Source: Betaproteobacteria bacterium (GTDB lineage: Bacteria; Pseudomonadota; Gammaproteobacteria; Burkholderiales; SG8-39). Taken from it: 64,000 nucleotides of DNA. The translations under genes were made by a program, and so were the position numbers. The notes under the pieces are model-generated. The model was given only the letters and a program-made list of their open reading frames with translations, was not told the DNA's origin and made no database searches. Positions 1 to 9,378 of the stretch are shown here, in pieces. Within the stretch, counting starts at the first letter, position 1. Each line of letters begins with the position of its first letter. The stretch covers positions 1 through 64,000 of the forward strand of contig JAJDOG010000022.1 in NCBI GenBank assembly GCA_022340285.1, given 5' to 3'.

Positions 1-2644
1 TGATCGTTTGATTTCCTGCGAGAACGAAAGAGGGAACGTCGTTCACCGGCGTGACGGCGATCGTCGCCGTCACGGCGCTCCCTCCGAGGCCGGTGTCGTT
101 GCTCGCGACAGATGCCTGAACGTCGAAGCTGCCTGCCGCCACCGAATTCAAGGTTGGCGTGAATCGTAGTCCCGCGGCACCCTGCGCGTCGGTGATGAAC
201 GTGCCTCCTGTCACGACGGTCGTTCCGTCGTTGAGGAACAGCGTTCCACCCGTGATCGCCGTGATCTTGTAGTGGGTGACCTCGACGCCGTCTGCGGCAT
301 TCCGCGAAATGACCAGGCCGCTCGTCGACTGCGTATCTTCGAGGGTCGCAGCATTGGTGACCGATGGCGTGTCGGCGGTCGGCGCGACGGTGATCGTGAA
401 GGTCTGAGTGGGCGAGGTGTCGTCGCCGCCATTCAGCGTGCCGCCGCTATCCGATACGAAGACACTCACCGTCGCGGTGCCGTAGGCATTCGCCGCCGCG
501 GTATAGGTGAGCGTGCCGTTCGCAGCGATCATCGGCTGCGCCCCAAAGAGGGCGTTATTGTCGTTCGAAACGGTGTAGGTGAGTGTCTGGCTAGCCTCGT
601 CCGGGCCGCCGCCTGGCGATCCCGAAGCAAACGCGACGACGGTCTGTGCGCCCGCACCTTCGTTGATGCTCTGATTGCCTGCAAGCGCGAAGGAGGGTTC
701 GTCGTTCACGGGATTCACGGTAATCGTCAGCGTGCCGGTCTCGGTGACGCCCCCTGCGGTGACCGTGTAGGTCAGAATCTCCGTACCGTTCCAGTCGGCG
801 TTCGGCGTGTAGGTGACGGAACCGGTCGCGTTGAAGGCGACCCCGCCGTTCGCCGGAGCCGAAACGCCAGTGAGTGTGCGGGCGACGTCCTCGAAATTGT
901 CGTTGGCGAGGACGTCGACGATGACGGCGTTGTCTTCGTTCGTGCTCACGACGTCGTTCACCGTGTCCGAGACCGCGTTGACGTTGAGGGTCATCGCATA
1001 GTCGGACACGCTGTAGCTTGCCCCATCGCTCACCCGGAACCTGAATGACGCATAAGGTGAGCCATTGGCATCCGCCGCTGGCGCGAAGGTGAGCAATCCC
1101 AGGTCTATGTCGGCGACGTTGATCGTCTGATTCAACGCCACGTCCGCGCCGTTCAATTTCAGAGCGCCCGCAGTTTCCAGTGACGTGATGCGGACCTGCT
1201 GCAGCGTGTCGCCATCCACGTCGGAGAAGCCGAAATCGCCGGCGGCGAAGGCATAAGGCACGTCTTCGGTCACGGAGGCGCTGCGATCGCTTGCGATCGG
1301 CGTCGGGTCGAAGCTGATGTCATGCAGCGCTATACCCTGGCTGGTTGCGTTGTTCGCGTTGCTGTACGTGATCGTGACGCTCGTGATGGCGCTCGCGTCG
1401 AAAGTGAATCGCGCATTGCCGAACGCCTCAGTATCGGCCGAGTTCTTTGGGGGCGCGGTCTTGCCGGTCACCGTGTTCACACCGTCGAAGACGTTGTAGG
1501 CGGTGCCGCCTCCGCCGATCGTGGCATCGCCGAGAATGACCGCGGTGGGGTTGATGGATGCGCCGTTGCTTGCGGTGACCTGGACGCGATCGACGAACCC
1601 GCTCCCGTTGCCGGACGTATCGATGTCGAAGATCATGAAGCTCACGTTCGACACGCCATTGGCATAGCCCGAGAAATCGAGGGTGATGGTCACGGCCTGA
1701 CCCGCGCCGATGCCGCTGGTTTGCAGGCGCAGGGCGTTTTCTCCCGTGCCGCCGTTGACTGTGTTCTCGACGCGCGGCGCAGGCGCCGTGAAGACGCCGG
1801 TGTCCCCGCCGATGGAAATCACGACCGAGCCGGGGCCGGCACCGTCGACGTCGTACGTGTAGGGACCGAATGTGTTGTCGGCCCACGAGCCCGTGGTGGG
1901 AAGGGCGGTGTCGAAGTCCAGAGTCTGAGTGGCGAGCAGCGCAGTCCAGGCAGCTCGGGTGGATTCGCTTACCGCCACGTCCGACTCCACCACGCCCATC
2001 GTGTACTCGAGTCGCCAATTGCCTCCTAAGGCCTCCGCGCCGGTGAAGTCCGCGCTGGCCGCGACGTCGGCCTGCGTCAGGGACGCGAGCCTCGAGAGAA
2101 ACGCTTCACCCTGGGTGCTTGCGGCCACGTCGCAGCCGTAGAAGAGAAGGTCGCCGTCTGTTTTGAGAGACTGGCCCCAGCCAGCGACGGCGGCTTCGTT
2201 CGCCGCGAGCGCATCGGCATCGAGCCAGCTTCCGCCGAGTTGCACGGCGCCGTCGGTGCCATGGCTGATGAAATGGACGGCATCAAGTTGCAGCCGTGAA
2301 GCGAGGGCCTCGGTGACCTGCGCGATACCGTCGCGCTCCGGGTCGAGCACCACGACTTCGAGGTGTCGCCAGCCGTCGTTCTGTCCGAGCAGGTCGGCGA
2401 CTAGCCGCTCCTGGTCCGGAACACGGGCGTCCACGAACACGAGCTCGAGCCGGCCGGGAACCGCTGGCGCCGCGATCGCCGGATCCGCGGCGTGCAGCAC
2501 GTCCACGACCGCCTCGTGGATCGCCGACTCGGGAAAGGGCGCTTCCGGCGCCGCGAAGGGTGCGATGTCGGCCGACAGCAGCCAGCGGGGCTCGAGCTCC
2601 TCGAGCCAGATCCCGCTTCGTCTGCTGCCTCGCCTCACAACCAT
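1..2644 (-). CDS. Large surface protein: LEPR-XLL motif, DUF4347, Ig/cadherin-like repeats (3' end outside window)
   Basis: The reverse-strand frame is open from an ATG at 2644 to the window edge (881 codons, C-terminus missing). Residues 17-26 read LEPRWLLSAD, the N-terminal LEPR-XLL signature of giant secreted proteins. Residues about 69-210 match DUF4347 (LELVFVDARVPD, then a HFISHG-like segment and a YGCDVA-like segment). After residue 230 come beta-rich modules. From about residue 430 there are tandem cadherin/VCBS-like units with linkers such as VNDEPSF and VNDVPSF followed by LAGNQ. The family is generally a large exported adhesin or matrix protein; that role is inferred here. A GCGAGG lies just upstream of the ATG. 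The secretion system and C-terminal signal lie outside the window. Confidence 0.85.
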   Translation of the reverse strand, partial: MVVRRGSRRSGIWLEELEPRWLLSADIAPFAAPEAPFPESAIHEAVVDVLHAADPAIAAPAVPGRLELVFVDARVPDQERLVADLLGQNDGWRHLEVVVLDPERDGIAQVTEALASRLQLDAVHFISHGTDGAVQLGGSWLDADALAANEAAVAGWGQSLKTDGDLLFYGCDVAASTQGEAFLSRLASLTQADVAASADFTGAEALGGNWRLEYTMGVVESDVAVSESTRAAWTALLATQTLDFDTALPTTGSWADNTFGPYTYDVDGAGPGSVVISIGGDTGVFTAPAPRVENTVNGGTGENALRLQTSGIGAGQAVTITLDFSGYANGVSNVSFMIFDIDTSGNGSGFVDRVQVTASNGASINPTAVILGDATIGGGGTAYNVFDGVNTVTGKTAPPKNSADTEAFGNARFTFDASAITSVTITYSNANNATSQGIALHDISFDPTPIASDRSASVTEDVPYAFAAGDFGFSDVDGDTLQQVRITSLETAGALKLNGADVALNQTINVADIDLGLLTFAPAADANGSPYASFRFRVSDGASYSVSDYAMTLNVNAVSDTVNDVVSTNEDNAVIVDVLANDNFEDVARTLTGVSAPANGGVAFNATGSVTYTPNADWNGTEILTYTVTAGGVTETGTLTITVNPVNDEPSFALAGNQSINEGAGAQTVVAFASGSPGGGPDEASQTLTYTVSNDNNALFGAQPMIAANGTLTYTAAANAYGTATVSVFVSDSGGTLNGGDDTSPTQTFTITVAPTADTPSVTNAATLEDTQSTSGLVISRNAADGVEVTHYKITAITGGTLFLNDGTTVVTGGTFITDAQGAAGLRFTPTLNSVAAGSFDVQASVASNDTGLGGSAVTATIAVTPVNDVPSFVLAGNQTI

Positions 2645-2968
2645 TCGGCCTCGCTGTGACACCCTGCTACACCCCATGCGCGCATCTGATCTCACGCGAG
2701 CAAGATGCACGCCGCCTCACACGCAAACGGCGTCCCGGCCACCCCTCGGCGACGAGTGGCGAAAAGGACCGGACAGCCGGTGAGCTGGAGTGCGGTACTG
2801 CGGGGTAGCTTGTTGTTATGGCAGCGGATTTTCCGCTGAGCGGCAGCCAAGGCCAAGCAAATCCATCACGGCCGACGGAGGATAGTCAGGGAAGCGCTGG
2901 CCTGATGTGTCCGGCGCGGCGCGGAGGTGACCGCCCACGGCACCCTGGAAAGGCAACGTTCGGAGGAG
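2645..2968. other. Intergenic region, 324 bp
   Basis: This gap lies between the start of the leftward surface-protein gene and the 3' end of the leftward TRAP permease gene. It should hold the surface-protein promoter and any terminator of the TRAP operon. I see no convincing -35/-10 pair, no hairpin with a T run and no credible short gene. Confidence 0.5.
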
Positions 2969-4837
2969 TCAGGCTACCGGCGCGGGAGGCCGGCGACCGA
3001 TCGTCACCTGGATCGCGGCAACGACGGCCAGCAGGCCAAAGCCGGCGAGGTCGGTCGTCAGACCCGGCTTGATCAGGCAAAGCGCGCTGCCGACTAGGAA
3101 GACGCGCTGCCAGCGGGTCGCGTTGCCGAGCAGCCAGCCGTGCAGGCCCGAGGCGAGGCACATCACGCCGACGATGGAGGTTCCCACCGCGAGCGTGATC
3201 GTCTCCCAGTCGCCGATGAGTAGCAGGGCAGGCTCGTAGATGAACATGAAAGGCACGATGTACGCGGGAGCGCCGGCACGCATCGCTTCGAAGCCCGCCT
3301 GCCAGATATTGGCTTTCGCGAGACCCGCCGCAGCGAACACGGCGAGGGCGACCGGCGGAGTGATCGCCGAGAGGATCGCGAAGTAGAACGCGAACATGTG
3401 TGCGGCGGGAATGATCGCGCCGAGCTTCACGAGCGCAGGCACGAGCAGTGCCACCATCACGATGTAGGCGGGCGTGGTCGGCATGCCCATGCCGAGAATG
3501 ATCCCTGCGATGGCCGTCAGCACCAGCGCGAGAATGAGCGAGTTCTGCGCAAGCGCCAGGACGAGCTGGGTGAACGTGATGCCCAGCCCGGTGATCGTCA
3601 CGGAGCCGATCACGATCCCCGCGCACGCGCAGGCCATGGCCACCGGCAATGCATTCCGTGCACCTTCCTCGAGCGCCTCGATCGCCGTGCGCCACGTGAT
3701 ACCGACGCGCGTCGCTTTGCGCAACAGCGCCAGTGGCAGGCACGCGAGCGCCCCGACCAGCGCACAGAGCGGTGCCGAATAGCCGAGCGTCAGTCCGACC
3801 AGCACCATCAGGATCGGGATGAAGAGATGCCCGCGATCTCTCATGACCTGGCCGAGCCGGGGCAATTCGGCGCGCGGCACGCCTGCGAGACCGTGACGTT
3901 TCGCTTCGAAGTGCACCGCGAAAAAGACGGCCAGGTAGTACAGCAGTGCGGGAATCACGGCCCAGACGGCCACCTCGAAGTAGCTCACTGCGAGGAACTC
4001 CGCCATGACGAACGCGGCCGCCCCCATGATCGGCGGCATGATCTGACCACCGGTGGAGGCGACGGCTTCGACGGCGGCGGCGAACGGTGGACGGAAGCCG
4101 GTGCGTTTCATGAGCGGAATGGTGATGGGGCCATCGACCATGACGTTCGCCACTGCGCTTCCGGATACGGTCCCGAACAGGCTCGAGCTCACCACCGCCA
4201 CCTTGCCGGGGCCGCCGGCCGTGTGGCCCGTGAGCGAGAGCGCGAAATCCATGAAGAGCTGGCCGGTGCCGCTCTTCTCCATGAATGCTCCGAACAGCAC
4301 GAAGAGGATCACGTACGAGGCCGACACACCTAGCGTCGAGCCGAAGATGCCCTCCGTCGAGAGGTAGAGCTGCTCGAGAAAGACCGGGAATTCGACGTTG
4401 CTGACGCCCACCGCGTACGCCATGAAGGCGATTGCCGTCAGGGGGAGCGCCCAACCGATCACGCGTCGTGTGGCCTCGAGAACGATCAGCACCGCGATCA
4501 CCGCGTTCACCTTGTCCGACGTCGTGAGGTCGTCGATGTAGATGATGCGGTCGAGGAAGTACTGGTAGTTGAGGAAGATGTGGAAGATGAACGTGAAGGA
4601 GCCGGCGATCAGCACACCGTCGAGTGCTCGCCATCCCCAGTTGCGCCCGCCCTGTAACGGGTAGAGAAGCAGCACCAGGGTCAGCGCGAAGAGCAGGTGC
4701 GTGCCGCGGAAGATCATCGCCTCCGGGGGTCCGAAGGCCGTGGTGTAGATGTGGTAAAGGGACATCGCGACCGCAACGGTCGCGGCGATCCACTTGATGA
4801 TCCTCGAGCCCGGTGGGCTCGCGGCGCTTTCTGTCAC
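2969..4837 (-). CDS. TRAP transporter fused permease (4TM + 12TM)
   Basis: This 622-residue polytopic membrane protein has the length and layout of the fused TRAP permeases that work with TAXI-type binding proteins: small-subunit-like helices in the first ~200 residues, then a DctM-like large domain. Pro/Gly-rich motifs typical of DctM are visible, for example GQIMPPIMGAAAF near the middle and GMGMPTTPAYI later. It should import an organic acid with ion symport using the binding protein encoded just upstream. The start is a GTG with GAGGAG six bases before it. It is the last gene of a leftward run aldolase-dehydrogenase-binding protein-permease. The substrate cannot be read from sequence. Confidence 0.92.
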   Translation of the reverse strand: MTESAASPPGSRIIKWIAATVAVAMSLYHIYTTAFGPPEAMIFRGTHLLFALTLVLLLYPLQGGRNWGWRALDGVLIAGSFTFIFHIFLNYQYFLDRIIYIDDLTTSDKVNAVIAVLIVLEATRRVIGWALPLTAIAFMAYAVGVSNVEFPVFLEQLYLSTEGIFGSTLGVSASYVILFVLFGAFMEKSGTGQLFMDFALSLTGHTAGGPGKVAVVSSSLFGTVSGSAVANVMVDGPITIPLMKRTGFRPPFAAAVEAVASTGGQIMPPIMGAAAFVMAEFLAVSYFEVAVWAVIPALLYYLAVFFAVHFEAKRHGLAGVPRAELPRLGQVMRDRGHLFIPILMVLVGLTLGYSAPLCALVGALACLPLALLRKATRVGITWRTAIEALEEGARNALPVAMACACAGIVIGSVTITGLGITFTQLVLALAQNSLILALVLTAIAGIILGMGMPTTPAYIVMVALLVPALVKLGAIIPAAHMFAFYFAILSAITPPVALAVFAAAGLAKANIWQAGFEAMRAGAPAYIVPFMFIYEPALLLIGDWETITLAVGTSIVGVMCLASGLHGWLLGNATRWQRVFLVGSALCLIKPGLTTDLAGFGLLAVVAAIQVTIGRRPPAPVA

Positions 4838-4922
4838 GCAGTACTCCTCGCGGCGGAGGACAAGGCGAAACGGGGTGAAGAAAGACCCGGCAGGGCGGGG
4901 AGTGCCGTCCTGCCCGCTACAA

Positions 4923-4947
4923 CGGGCGCCGGGCGAGCCGGCGCCCG
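4923..4947 (-). promoter_or_regulatory. Hairpin between TAXI gene and permease gene
   Basis: A perfect 10-bp stem (CGGGCGCCGG, loop GCGAG, CCGGCGCCCG) lies just after the binding-protein stop codon and about 85 bases before the permease start. There is no T run, so it is not a classic terminator. It may stabilise the upstream message so that binding protein is made in excess over permease, a common arrangement in binding-protein transporters. That role is inference. Confidence 0.5.
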
Positions 4948-4951
4948 CGCC

Positions 4952-5905
4952 TTACATCGCGCCCACTTCCTTGTAATACTTCGCAGCGCCCTTGTGGAAC
5001 GGCACGCCGATGTCCTGCGCCATGTCCTTCGGCGTGACGCCCTTGATCGACTTGACGACCGCCGAGAGATCGTCGATGTGCGCGGCCATCGACTTGGCCA
5101 TCTGGTAGACGGTCGCCTCCGGCAGATCGCACGCAACGATGATGTGCGTCGAATAGCCGATCACCTCGACGTCCTTGTCCTGCTTCGGATATGTGCCCGC
5201 CTTGATCGCGATCTTGTTGTAGCCAGGATTGATCTTCTTCATGTCAGCGACGACTTTGTCGGTGACCCCGATCAGCTTGATGTCGCGCGCGCTCGCGAGG
5301 TTCATGACCGCCGAGGCCGGCGCCGTCGTGCCGAGCGTGAAGCCGTCCGCGTGGCCGTCCTTGATCATCGATACGGCGTCGTTGTACGAGGCGACGAAGT
5401 TCGTCTTGCCGAGCGACTTGTAGTCCATGCCGTAGACCTGCAGCATGTGACGCGTCACCATCTCGGCGGTATTACCCTTCGGCTGGACGGCGAAGGATTT
5501 CCCCTTGACGTCGGCGAAGGTGTTGATGCCCGAGTCGGCCCGCACGACCACCTGGAAGTACTGCGGGTAGAGATTCGCGAGCTGGCAAACCTTGGTCATC
5601 TTGCCCGGGTACGGCGGCCGGCCAAGGACGCCATCCACGGTGGTGATGGAATTCCCGATCCCGATCCCGGCCTTGCCCGCATTGACGCCCCGGACGTTGG
5701 TGATACCGGCGCCCGGGGTCTGCTGGATCGTCAACCCCTTGATCTCGTTTTCCCACATGCCTTTCAACGCGCCGCCGAGCGGGATCCATGAGCCGCCCTG
5801 CGGCCCGGTCATGAAAGTGACCTGCTGAGCCGAGACCGGGGCGGCGAGTGCGCCCGCGACGGCGATGGCCGCAAAGGTCCGGACGATATGACGCAACTTG
5901 ATCAT
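4952..5905 (-). CDS. TAXI family TRAP transporter solute-binding protein
   Basis: The 317-residue product begins with a clear Sec signal peptide (basic MIKLRHIVR, Ala-rich core, cleavage near PVSAQQ). The mature start VTFMTGPQGGSWIPLGGAL is typical of the TAXI group (GP.GGSW at the ligand site). It binds a solute in the periplasm and delivers it to the fused permease encoded 114 bases downstream. The frame is open further upstream, but the ATG at 5905 is chosen because it is preceded by AGGAGG and starts the signal peptide. Family members bind glutamate, 2-oxoglutarate or other organic acids; the ligand here is unknown. Confidence 0.93.
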   Translation of the reverse strand: MIKLRHIVRTFAAIAVAGALAAPVSAQQVTFMTGPQGGSWIPLGGALKGMWENEIKGLTIQQTPGAGITNVRGVNAGKAGIGIGNSITTVDGVLGRPPYPGKMTKVCQLANLYPQYFQVVVRADSGINTFADVKGKSFAVQPKGNTAEMVTRHMLQVYGMDYKSLGKTNFVASYNDAVSMIKDGHADGFTLGTTAPASAVMNLASARDIKLIGVTDKVVADMKKINPGYNKIAIKAGTYPKQDKDVEVIGYSTHIIVACDLPEATVYQMAKSMAAHIDDLSAVVKSIKGVTPKDMAQDIGVPFHKGAAKYYKEVGAM

Positions 5906-6033
5906 GGGTCTCCTCCTACGTTGAATCGTATGGTTATGGGGCAGGCCGGGGATCATACCGCCGGCCGATACTCTTTGCCACGGCGAGACGACGGGGCCCG
6001 GAACCCGCGCCAGTCGGGGCCGGGAGCTCGGAC

Positions 6034-6972
6034 TTAGCCGACCGGGGTCAGGAGCGGCTTGCCCGAGAAGTGCGCGACCAGATTGTCGATCGTGAGCTTG
6101 CACATGGCCGCGCGGGTCTCGCGCGTCCCGCTGCCGATGTGCGGGACCAGGACCACGTTGTCCAGGGCCCAGAGCGCTTCCGGGACCTTGGGCTCCTCCT
6201 CGAACACGTCCAGCGCCGCCCCGCCGAGCACCCCCTCCTGGAGGCATTTCACCATTGCCGCTTCATCAATGACCGTGCCGCGCGCGACGTTCACCAGGAT
6301 GCCCTGTGGTCCGAGTGCGCGCATGACTGCTTCGTCCACGAGATGGAAAGTCTCCTTCCCGCCTGGCACGATGACGACGAGGTAGTCCGAGTTCGCGGCG
6401 AGATCGACGAGCTTCGCGTGGTAAGTGAAGGGAACGTCGGCCACCTGATGCCTGGCGTGGTAGGCAATGCGCATATCGAAGCCGCTCGCGCGTCGCGCGA
6501 TGATCCGGCCAATGCGTCCCATGCCCACGATGCCGAGGCGCTTGCCGCTCACCCGGGCGGCAAGAGGCAGCCCGCCCTTCAGCCATTTGCCCGCCCGCAC
6601 GAACCGGTCGCCGCGCGCGATGCCGCGGCTCGCGTCGATCAGCAGCCCCATCGCAAGGTCCGCGACGCAGTCGTTCAGCACGTCGGGCGTGTTGGTGACT
6701 GGAATCTTGCGCCGCCGCGCGGCCGCGACATCAATGCCGTCATAGCCCACGCCACAACACGCGATGATCTCCAGTTTGGGCAGGCGCTCGATCAGCGCCG
6801 CCTCCACTGCTGCGGTTCCAGTGGCCTGAATGCCGCGCACTCGCGACGCGACCTCCGCGAGAAGCTTTTCCCGGTCCTGGGCCTGCCAGAGCTTGTGGAC
6901 GGTGAAATGCGATTCCATGAGCGGGAAATCGAATCCGGGGATGTTCGCAACAGAGAGAATTTCAGGCTTCAT
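6034..6972 (-). CDS. D-2-hydroxyacid dehydrogenase (glyoxylate/hydroxypyruvate reductase-like)
   Basis: This is a 312-residue member of the D-isomer-specific 2-hydroxyacid dehydrogenase family. The NAD(P)-binding motif GIVGMGRIGRIIA lies near residue 155. The catalytic set is visible: Arg in NVARGTVID, Glu in DVFEEEP and His in VPHIGSG. Such enzymes interconvert 2-oxoacids and D-2-hydroxyacids such as glyoxylate, hydroxypyruvate or tartronate semialdehyde products. It starts 14 bases after the aldolase gene, so the two are probably co-transcribed and functionally linked. The exact substrate is inferred only from that pairing. Confidence 0.9.
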   Translation of the reverse strand: MKPEILSVANIPGFDFPLMESHFTVHKLWQAQDREKLLAEVASRVRGIQATGTAAVEAALIERLPKLEIIACCGVGYDGIDVAAARRRKIPVTNTPDVLNDCVADLAMGLLIDASRGIARGDRFVRAGKWLKGGLPLAARVSGKRLGIVGMGRIGRIIARRASGFDMRIAYHARHQVADVPFTYHAKLVDLAANSDYLVVIVPGGKETFHLVDEAVMRALGPQGILVNVARGTVIDEAAMVKCLQEGVLGGAALDVFEEEPKVPEALWALDNVVLVPHIGSGTRETRAAMCKLTIDNLVAHFSGKPLLTPVG

Positions 6973-6986
6973 CGATGGCCTCGCGG

Positions 6987-7754
6987 TCAGGCGTTCTTGA
7001 ACTTTGCGGCGAGCGCATCGGCGCCGCGCGCGAGAATGCCGACGTCGGCGCCCACGGCGACGAACAGCGCGCCGAGCTCGAGATAGCGTCGCGCGAGCTT
7101 CTCGTCCGCAGTGAGGATGCCGGCGGCCTTGCCTGCCTTGCGGATGCGCGCGATCGCTTCCTCGATCTTCGGGAGAACGGCTGCATTCGCCGTCTCACCG
7201 AGGAAGCCGAGGGACGCGTGCAAGTCGGCCGGACCAATGAACACGCCGTCCACGCCGTCGACCGCACAGATTGCCTCGATCTGGTCGAGCGCCTGCTGGG
7301 TTTCGACCTGGACCAGCACGCAGACTTCCTCGTTCGCTTGCTGTGGGTAGCCCTTGACGCGACCGAAACGCGTCGCACGGGTGGTGCCTGCGACGCCGCG
7401 TACGCCCGCCGGCGGATAGCGTGTTGCGGCCACTGCGGCGCGCGCCTCTTCGGCGTTCTGGACGAAGGGGACGAGCAGCGTCTGAGTCCCGATGTCGAGA
7501 TAGCGCTTGATCGTGACCATGTCGTTCCACGGCACGCGCACGATGGGGTGAGTGGGATATGCGGCCGCTGCCTGCAGCTGAGCAAGCACCGACTCGAGAT
7601 CGTTCGGAGAGTGCTCCGTATCGATCAGGAGCCAGTCGAAGCCGGATCCCGCGATCACCTCGACCGAATAATTCGAAGAGAGGCTCGACCACAACCCGAT
7701 CTGAGCTCTGCCGGTGGCAATCGCGCGCTTGAAAACATTCGTCGGGAAATCCAA
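6987..7754 (-). CDS. HpcH/HpaI family aldolase
   Basis: The 255-residue product matches class II pyruvate aldolases of the HpcH/HpaI family. [14 protein letters not shown] contains the metal/substrate loop, the metal-binding acids sit in [11 protein letters not shown] and [13 protein letters not shown], and [11 protein letters not shown] is typical. These enzymes split 4-hydroxy-2-oxoacids to pyruvate plus an aldehyde. I chose a TTG at 7754 because AAGGAG lies seven bases upstream and the family usually begins close to the NVFKRAI segment; an in-frame ATG at 7811 would add 19 unconserved residues. It is first in the leftward aldolase-reductase-TRAP run, so transport and cleavage of one sugar or hydroxy acid is plausible. 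Confidence 0.88.
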   Translation of the reverse strand: MDFPTNVFKRAIATGRAQIGLWSSLSSNYSVEVIAGSGFDWLLIDTEHSPNDLESVLAQLQAAAAYPTHPIVRVPWNDMVTIKRYLDIGTQTLLVPFVQNAEEARAAVAATRYPPAGVRGVAGTTRATRFGRVKGYPQQANEEVCVLVQVETQQALDQIEAICAVDGVDGVFIGPADLHASLGFLGETANAAVLPKIEEAIARIRKAGKAAGILTADEKLARRYLELGALFVAVGADVGILARGADALAAKFKNA

Positions 7755-7901
7755 GAGAGTGCTCCTTGCCGGGCGAATCGCGGTGCGCTGGGAGCACCGC
7801 GGAGGGGCCAAGTTTAGCCGACTGATTCGCGGCGGGGGCGAACCCGCTGTGCTTGCCTGACACGACCCCGACCACTAAGCTGCCCGCGGGGAGGCTCGCG
7901 G

Positions 7902-9311
7902 ATGTTCGGCAGTGTCACCGTCCCGGTGTGGGTAGCAGTATTGATCGGACTGGCCGCCGCGTGGGCAGTGTACGACCGCATCATGGCACCGAGCGTGCGC
8001 TGGGTTCTGCGCAGCCGGGCCAATCGGGTGCTCGACGAGGTCGGGGCCCGGCTGAAGCTCGAGATCCGGCCGTTTCAGCGCACCCGGCGCCAGGCGCTCA
8101 TCGACGTCCTGGTCTACGACGAGCGCGTCCAGGAAACGGCGGCGGCCTACGCGCGCCAGCACGACATGCCGCGTGACCTCGTGACCGACCGGATCCGGGA
8201 GTACGCGCGCGAGATCGTTCCCGCGTTCAATGCCTACTTCTACTTTCGCGTCGGCTACCGGGTCGGGCGTTGGATCACGCGTTCGCTCTATCGCGTCCGC
8301 GTTGGCCGCAGCGATGACGGTGCGCTGGGGCGCGTCTCTGGCGACGCGACGGTGGTATTCGTCATGAATCATCGCAGCAACATGGATTACATCCTCGCGG
8401 CCTTTCTGGTCGCCGACCACGCGGCCCTGTCCTACGCCGTCGGCGAGTGGGCGCGGATCTGGCCTCTGCAGCAGCTGATCCGTTCGATGGGCGCGTACTT
8501 CGTGCGCCGGAACTCGCAGGACCCGCTCTACCGTCGCGTGCTGGAACGCTACATCGTGAAGGCGACGGAGGCGGGCGTGGCCCAGGCGATCTATCCCGAG
8601 GGTGGGCTATCGCGCGACGGCCGGATGCGCGCGCCCAAGCTCGGTGCCCTCGACTACATGGTCCGCGGATTCCATCCAGAGGGAGACCGCGACCTGGTGT
8701 TCGTTCCGCTCGGCATCAACTACGACCGCGTGCTCGAGGACCGCACGCTGCTCGCCGCGCTCGACCCGGGTGCGCACAAGCCCGGCGCGCTGCGTGCCGT
8801 GGCGACGACGTGCGGGTTTGCCTGGAGGCAGGCAATCCTCATGATCAGGAGCCAATGGCAGAGCTTCGGCTACGCCTGTGTGAATTTCGGCGCGCCGATC
8901 TCGATGCGCGAGTACGCCGCAAGCCGCAGCATCGATTTCCGCCGGCTCGGCAAGGAGGAGCGATTCGCGCGGGTCGGCGAGCTCGCCGGCCATCTGATGG
9001 GCGCGGTCGCACGGCTGATTCCGGTGCTCCCGGTGCCGCTGGTCGCAACGGTGTTTCTGCAGAGCCCTGGTGAAGCGTTGTCAGGCATCGAGATCAAGTC
9101 TCGCGTGGAGGCGCTCGCCGAACGACTCGAGGCAGCGGGGGCGCACGTGTACGTGCCCCAGCGCGACCGGGATTTCGCGGTGACGGCGGGACTGCAGATG
9201 CTGACGCTGCGCCGGCTTGTGGAGGAAAGCGACGGTCGCTATTCGGCGCGGCCGTCCGAGCTGCACGTGCTGCAGTACTACGCGAACTCCATCGCGCACT
9301 TGGTCGTGTGA
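7902..9311 (+). CDS. Glycerolipid-type acyltransferase (PlsB/PlsC superfamily), membrane-anchored
   Basis: This 469-residue protein starts with one transmembrane helix (VPVWVAVLIGLAAAWAV). The acyltransferase motif I (NHRSNMDY, an H-x4-D core) lies near residue 155 and motif III (EGGLSRDGR) near residue 235. A region before motif I resembles the helical N-terminal part of glycerol-3-phosphate acyltransferases. It probably transfers an acyl chain to a glycerol-phosphate or lysophospholipid at the inner membrane. It is too short to be canonical PlsB (about 800 residues) and longer than PlsC (about 250). It is divergent from the aldolase operon and convergent with the DGQHR gene, so its neighbours give no clue to its substrate. 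Confidence 0.82.
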   Translation: MFGSVTVPVWVAVLIGLAAAWAVYDRIMAPSVRWVLRSRANRVLDEVGARLKLEIRPFQRTRRQALIDVLVYDERVQETAAAYARQHDMPRDLVTDRIREYAREIVPAFNAYFYFRVGYRVGRWITRSLYRVRVGRSDDGALGRVSGDATVVFVMNHRSNMDYILAAFLVADHAALSYAVGEWARIWPLQQLIRSMGAYFVRRNSQDPLYRRVLERYIVKATEAGVAQAIYPEGGLSRDGRMRAPKLGALDYMVRGFHPEGDRDLVFVPLGINYDRVLEDRTLLAALDPGAHKPGALRAVATTCGFAWRQAILMIRSQWQSFGYACVNFGAPISMREYAASRSIDFRRLGKEERFARVGELAGHLMGAVARLIPVLPVPLVATVFLQSPGEALSGIEIKSRVEALAERLEAAGAHVYVPQRDRDFAVTAGLQMLTLRRLVEESDGRYSARPSELHVLQYYANSIAHLVV

Positions 9312-9327
9312 TGATGCGGGAAGACGC

Positions 9328-9352
9328 TTCCCCTCCTCGAAGAGGAGGGGAA
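9328..9352. terminator. Bidirectional terminator-like hairpin
   Basis: A perfect 11-bp inverted repeat (TTCCCCTCCTC, loop GAA, GAGGAGGGGAA) sits in the 67-bp gap between two convergent genes. It has no strong T run on either side, so intrinsic termination would be weak, but its position fits a shared transcript end. Confidence 0.6.
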
Positions 9353-9378
9353 CAACTGCTCCAAAGCCCTCGGCGCGC

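Noticed and set aside
272-2783. Several forward and reverse open frames of 60-258 codons at the left edge
   Set aside because: They are shadows of the leftward surface-protein gene, whose frame is continuous from 2644 to the edge and has clear domain matches.
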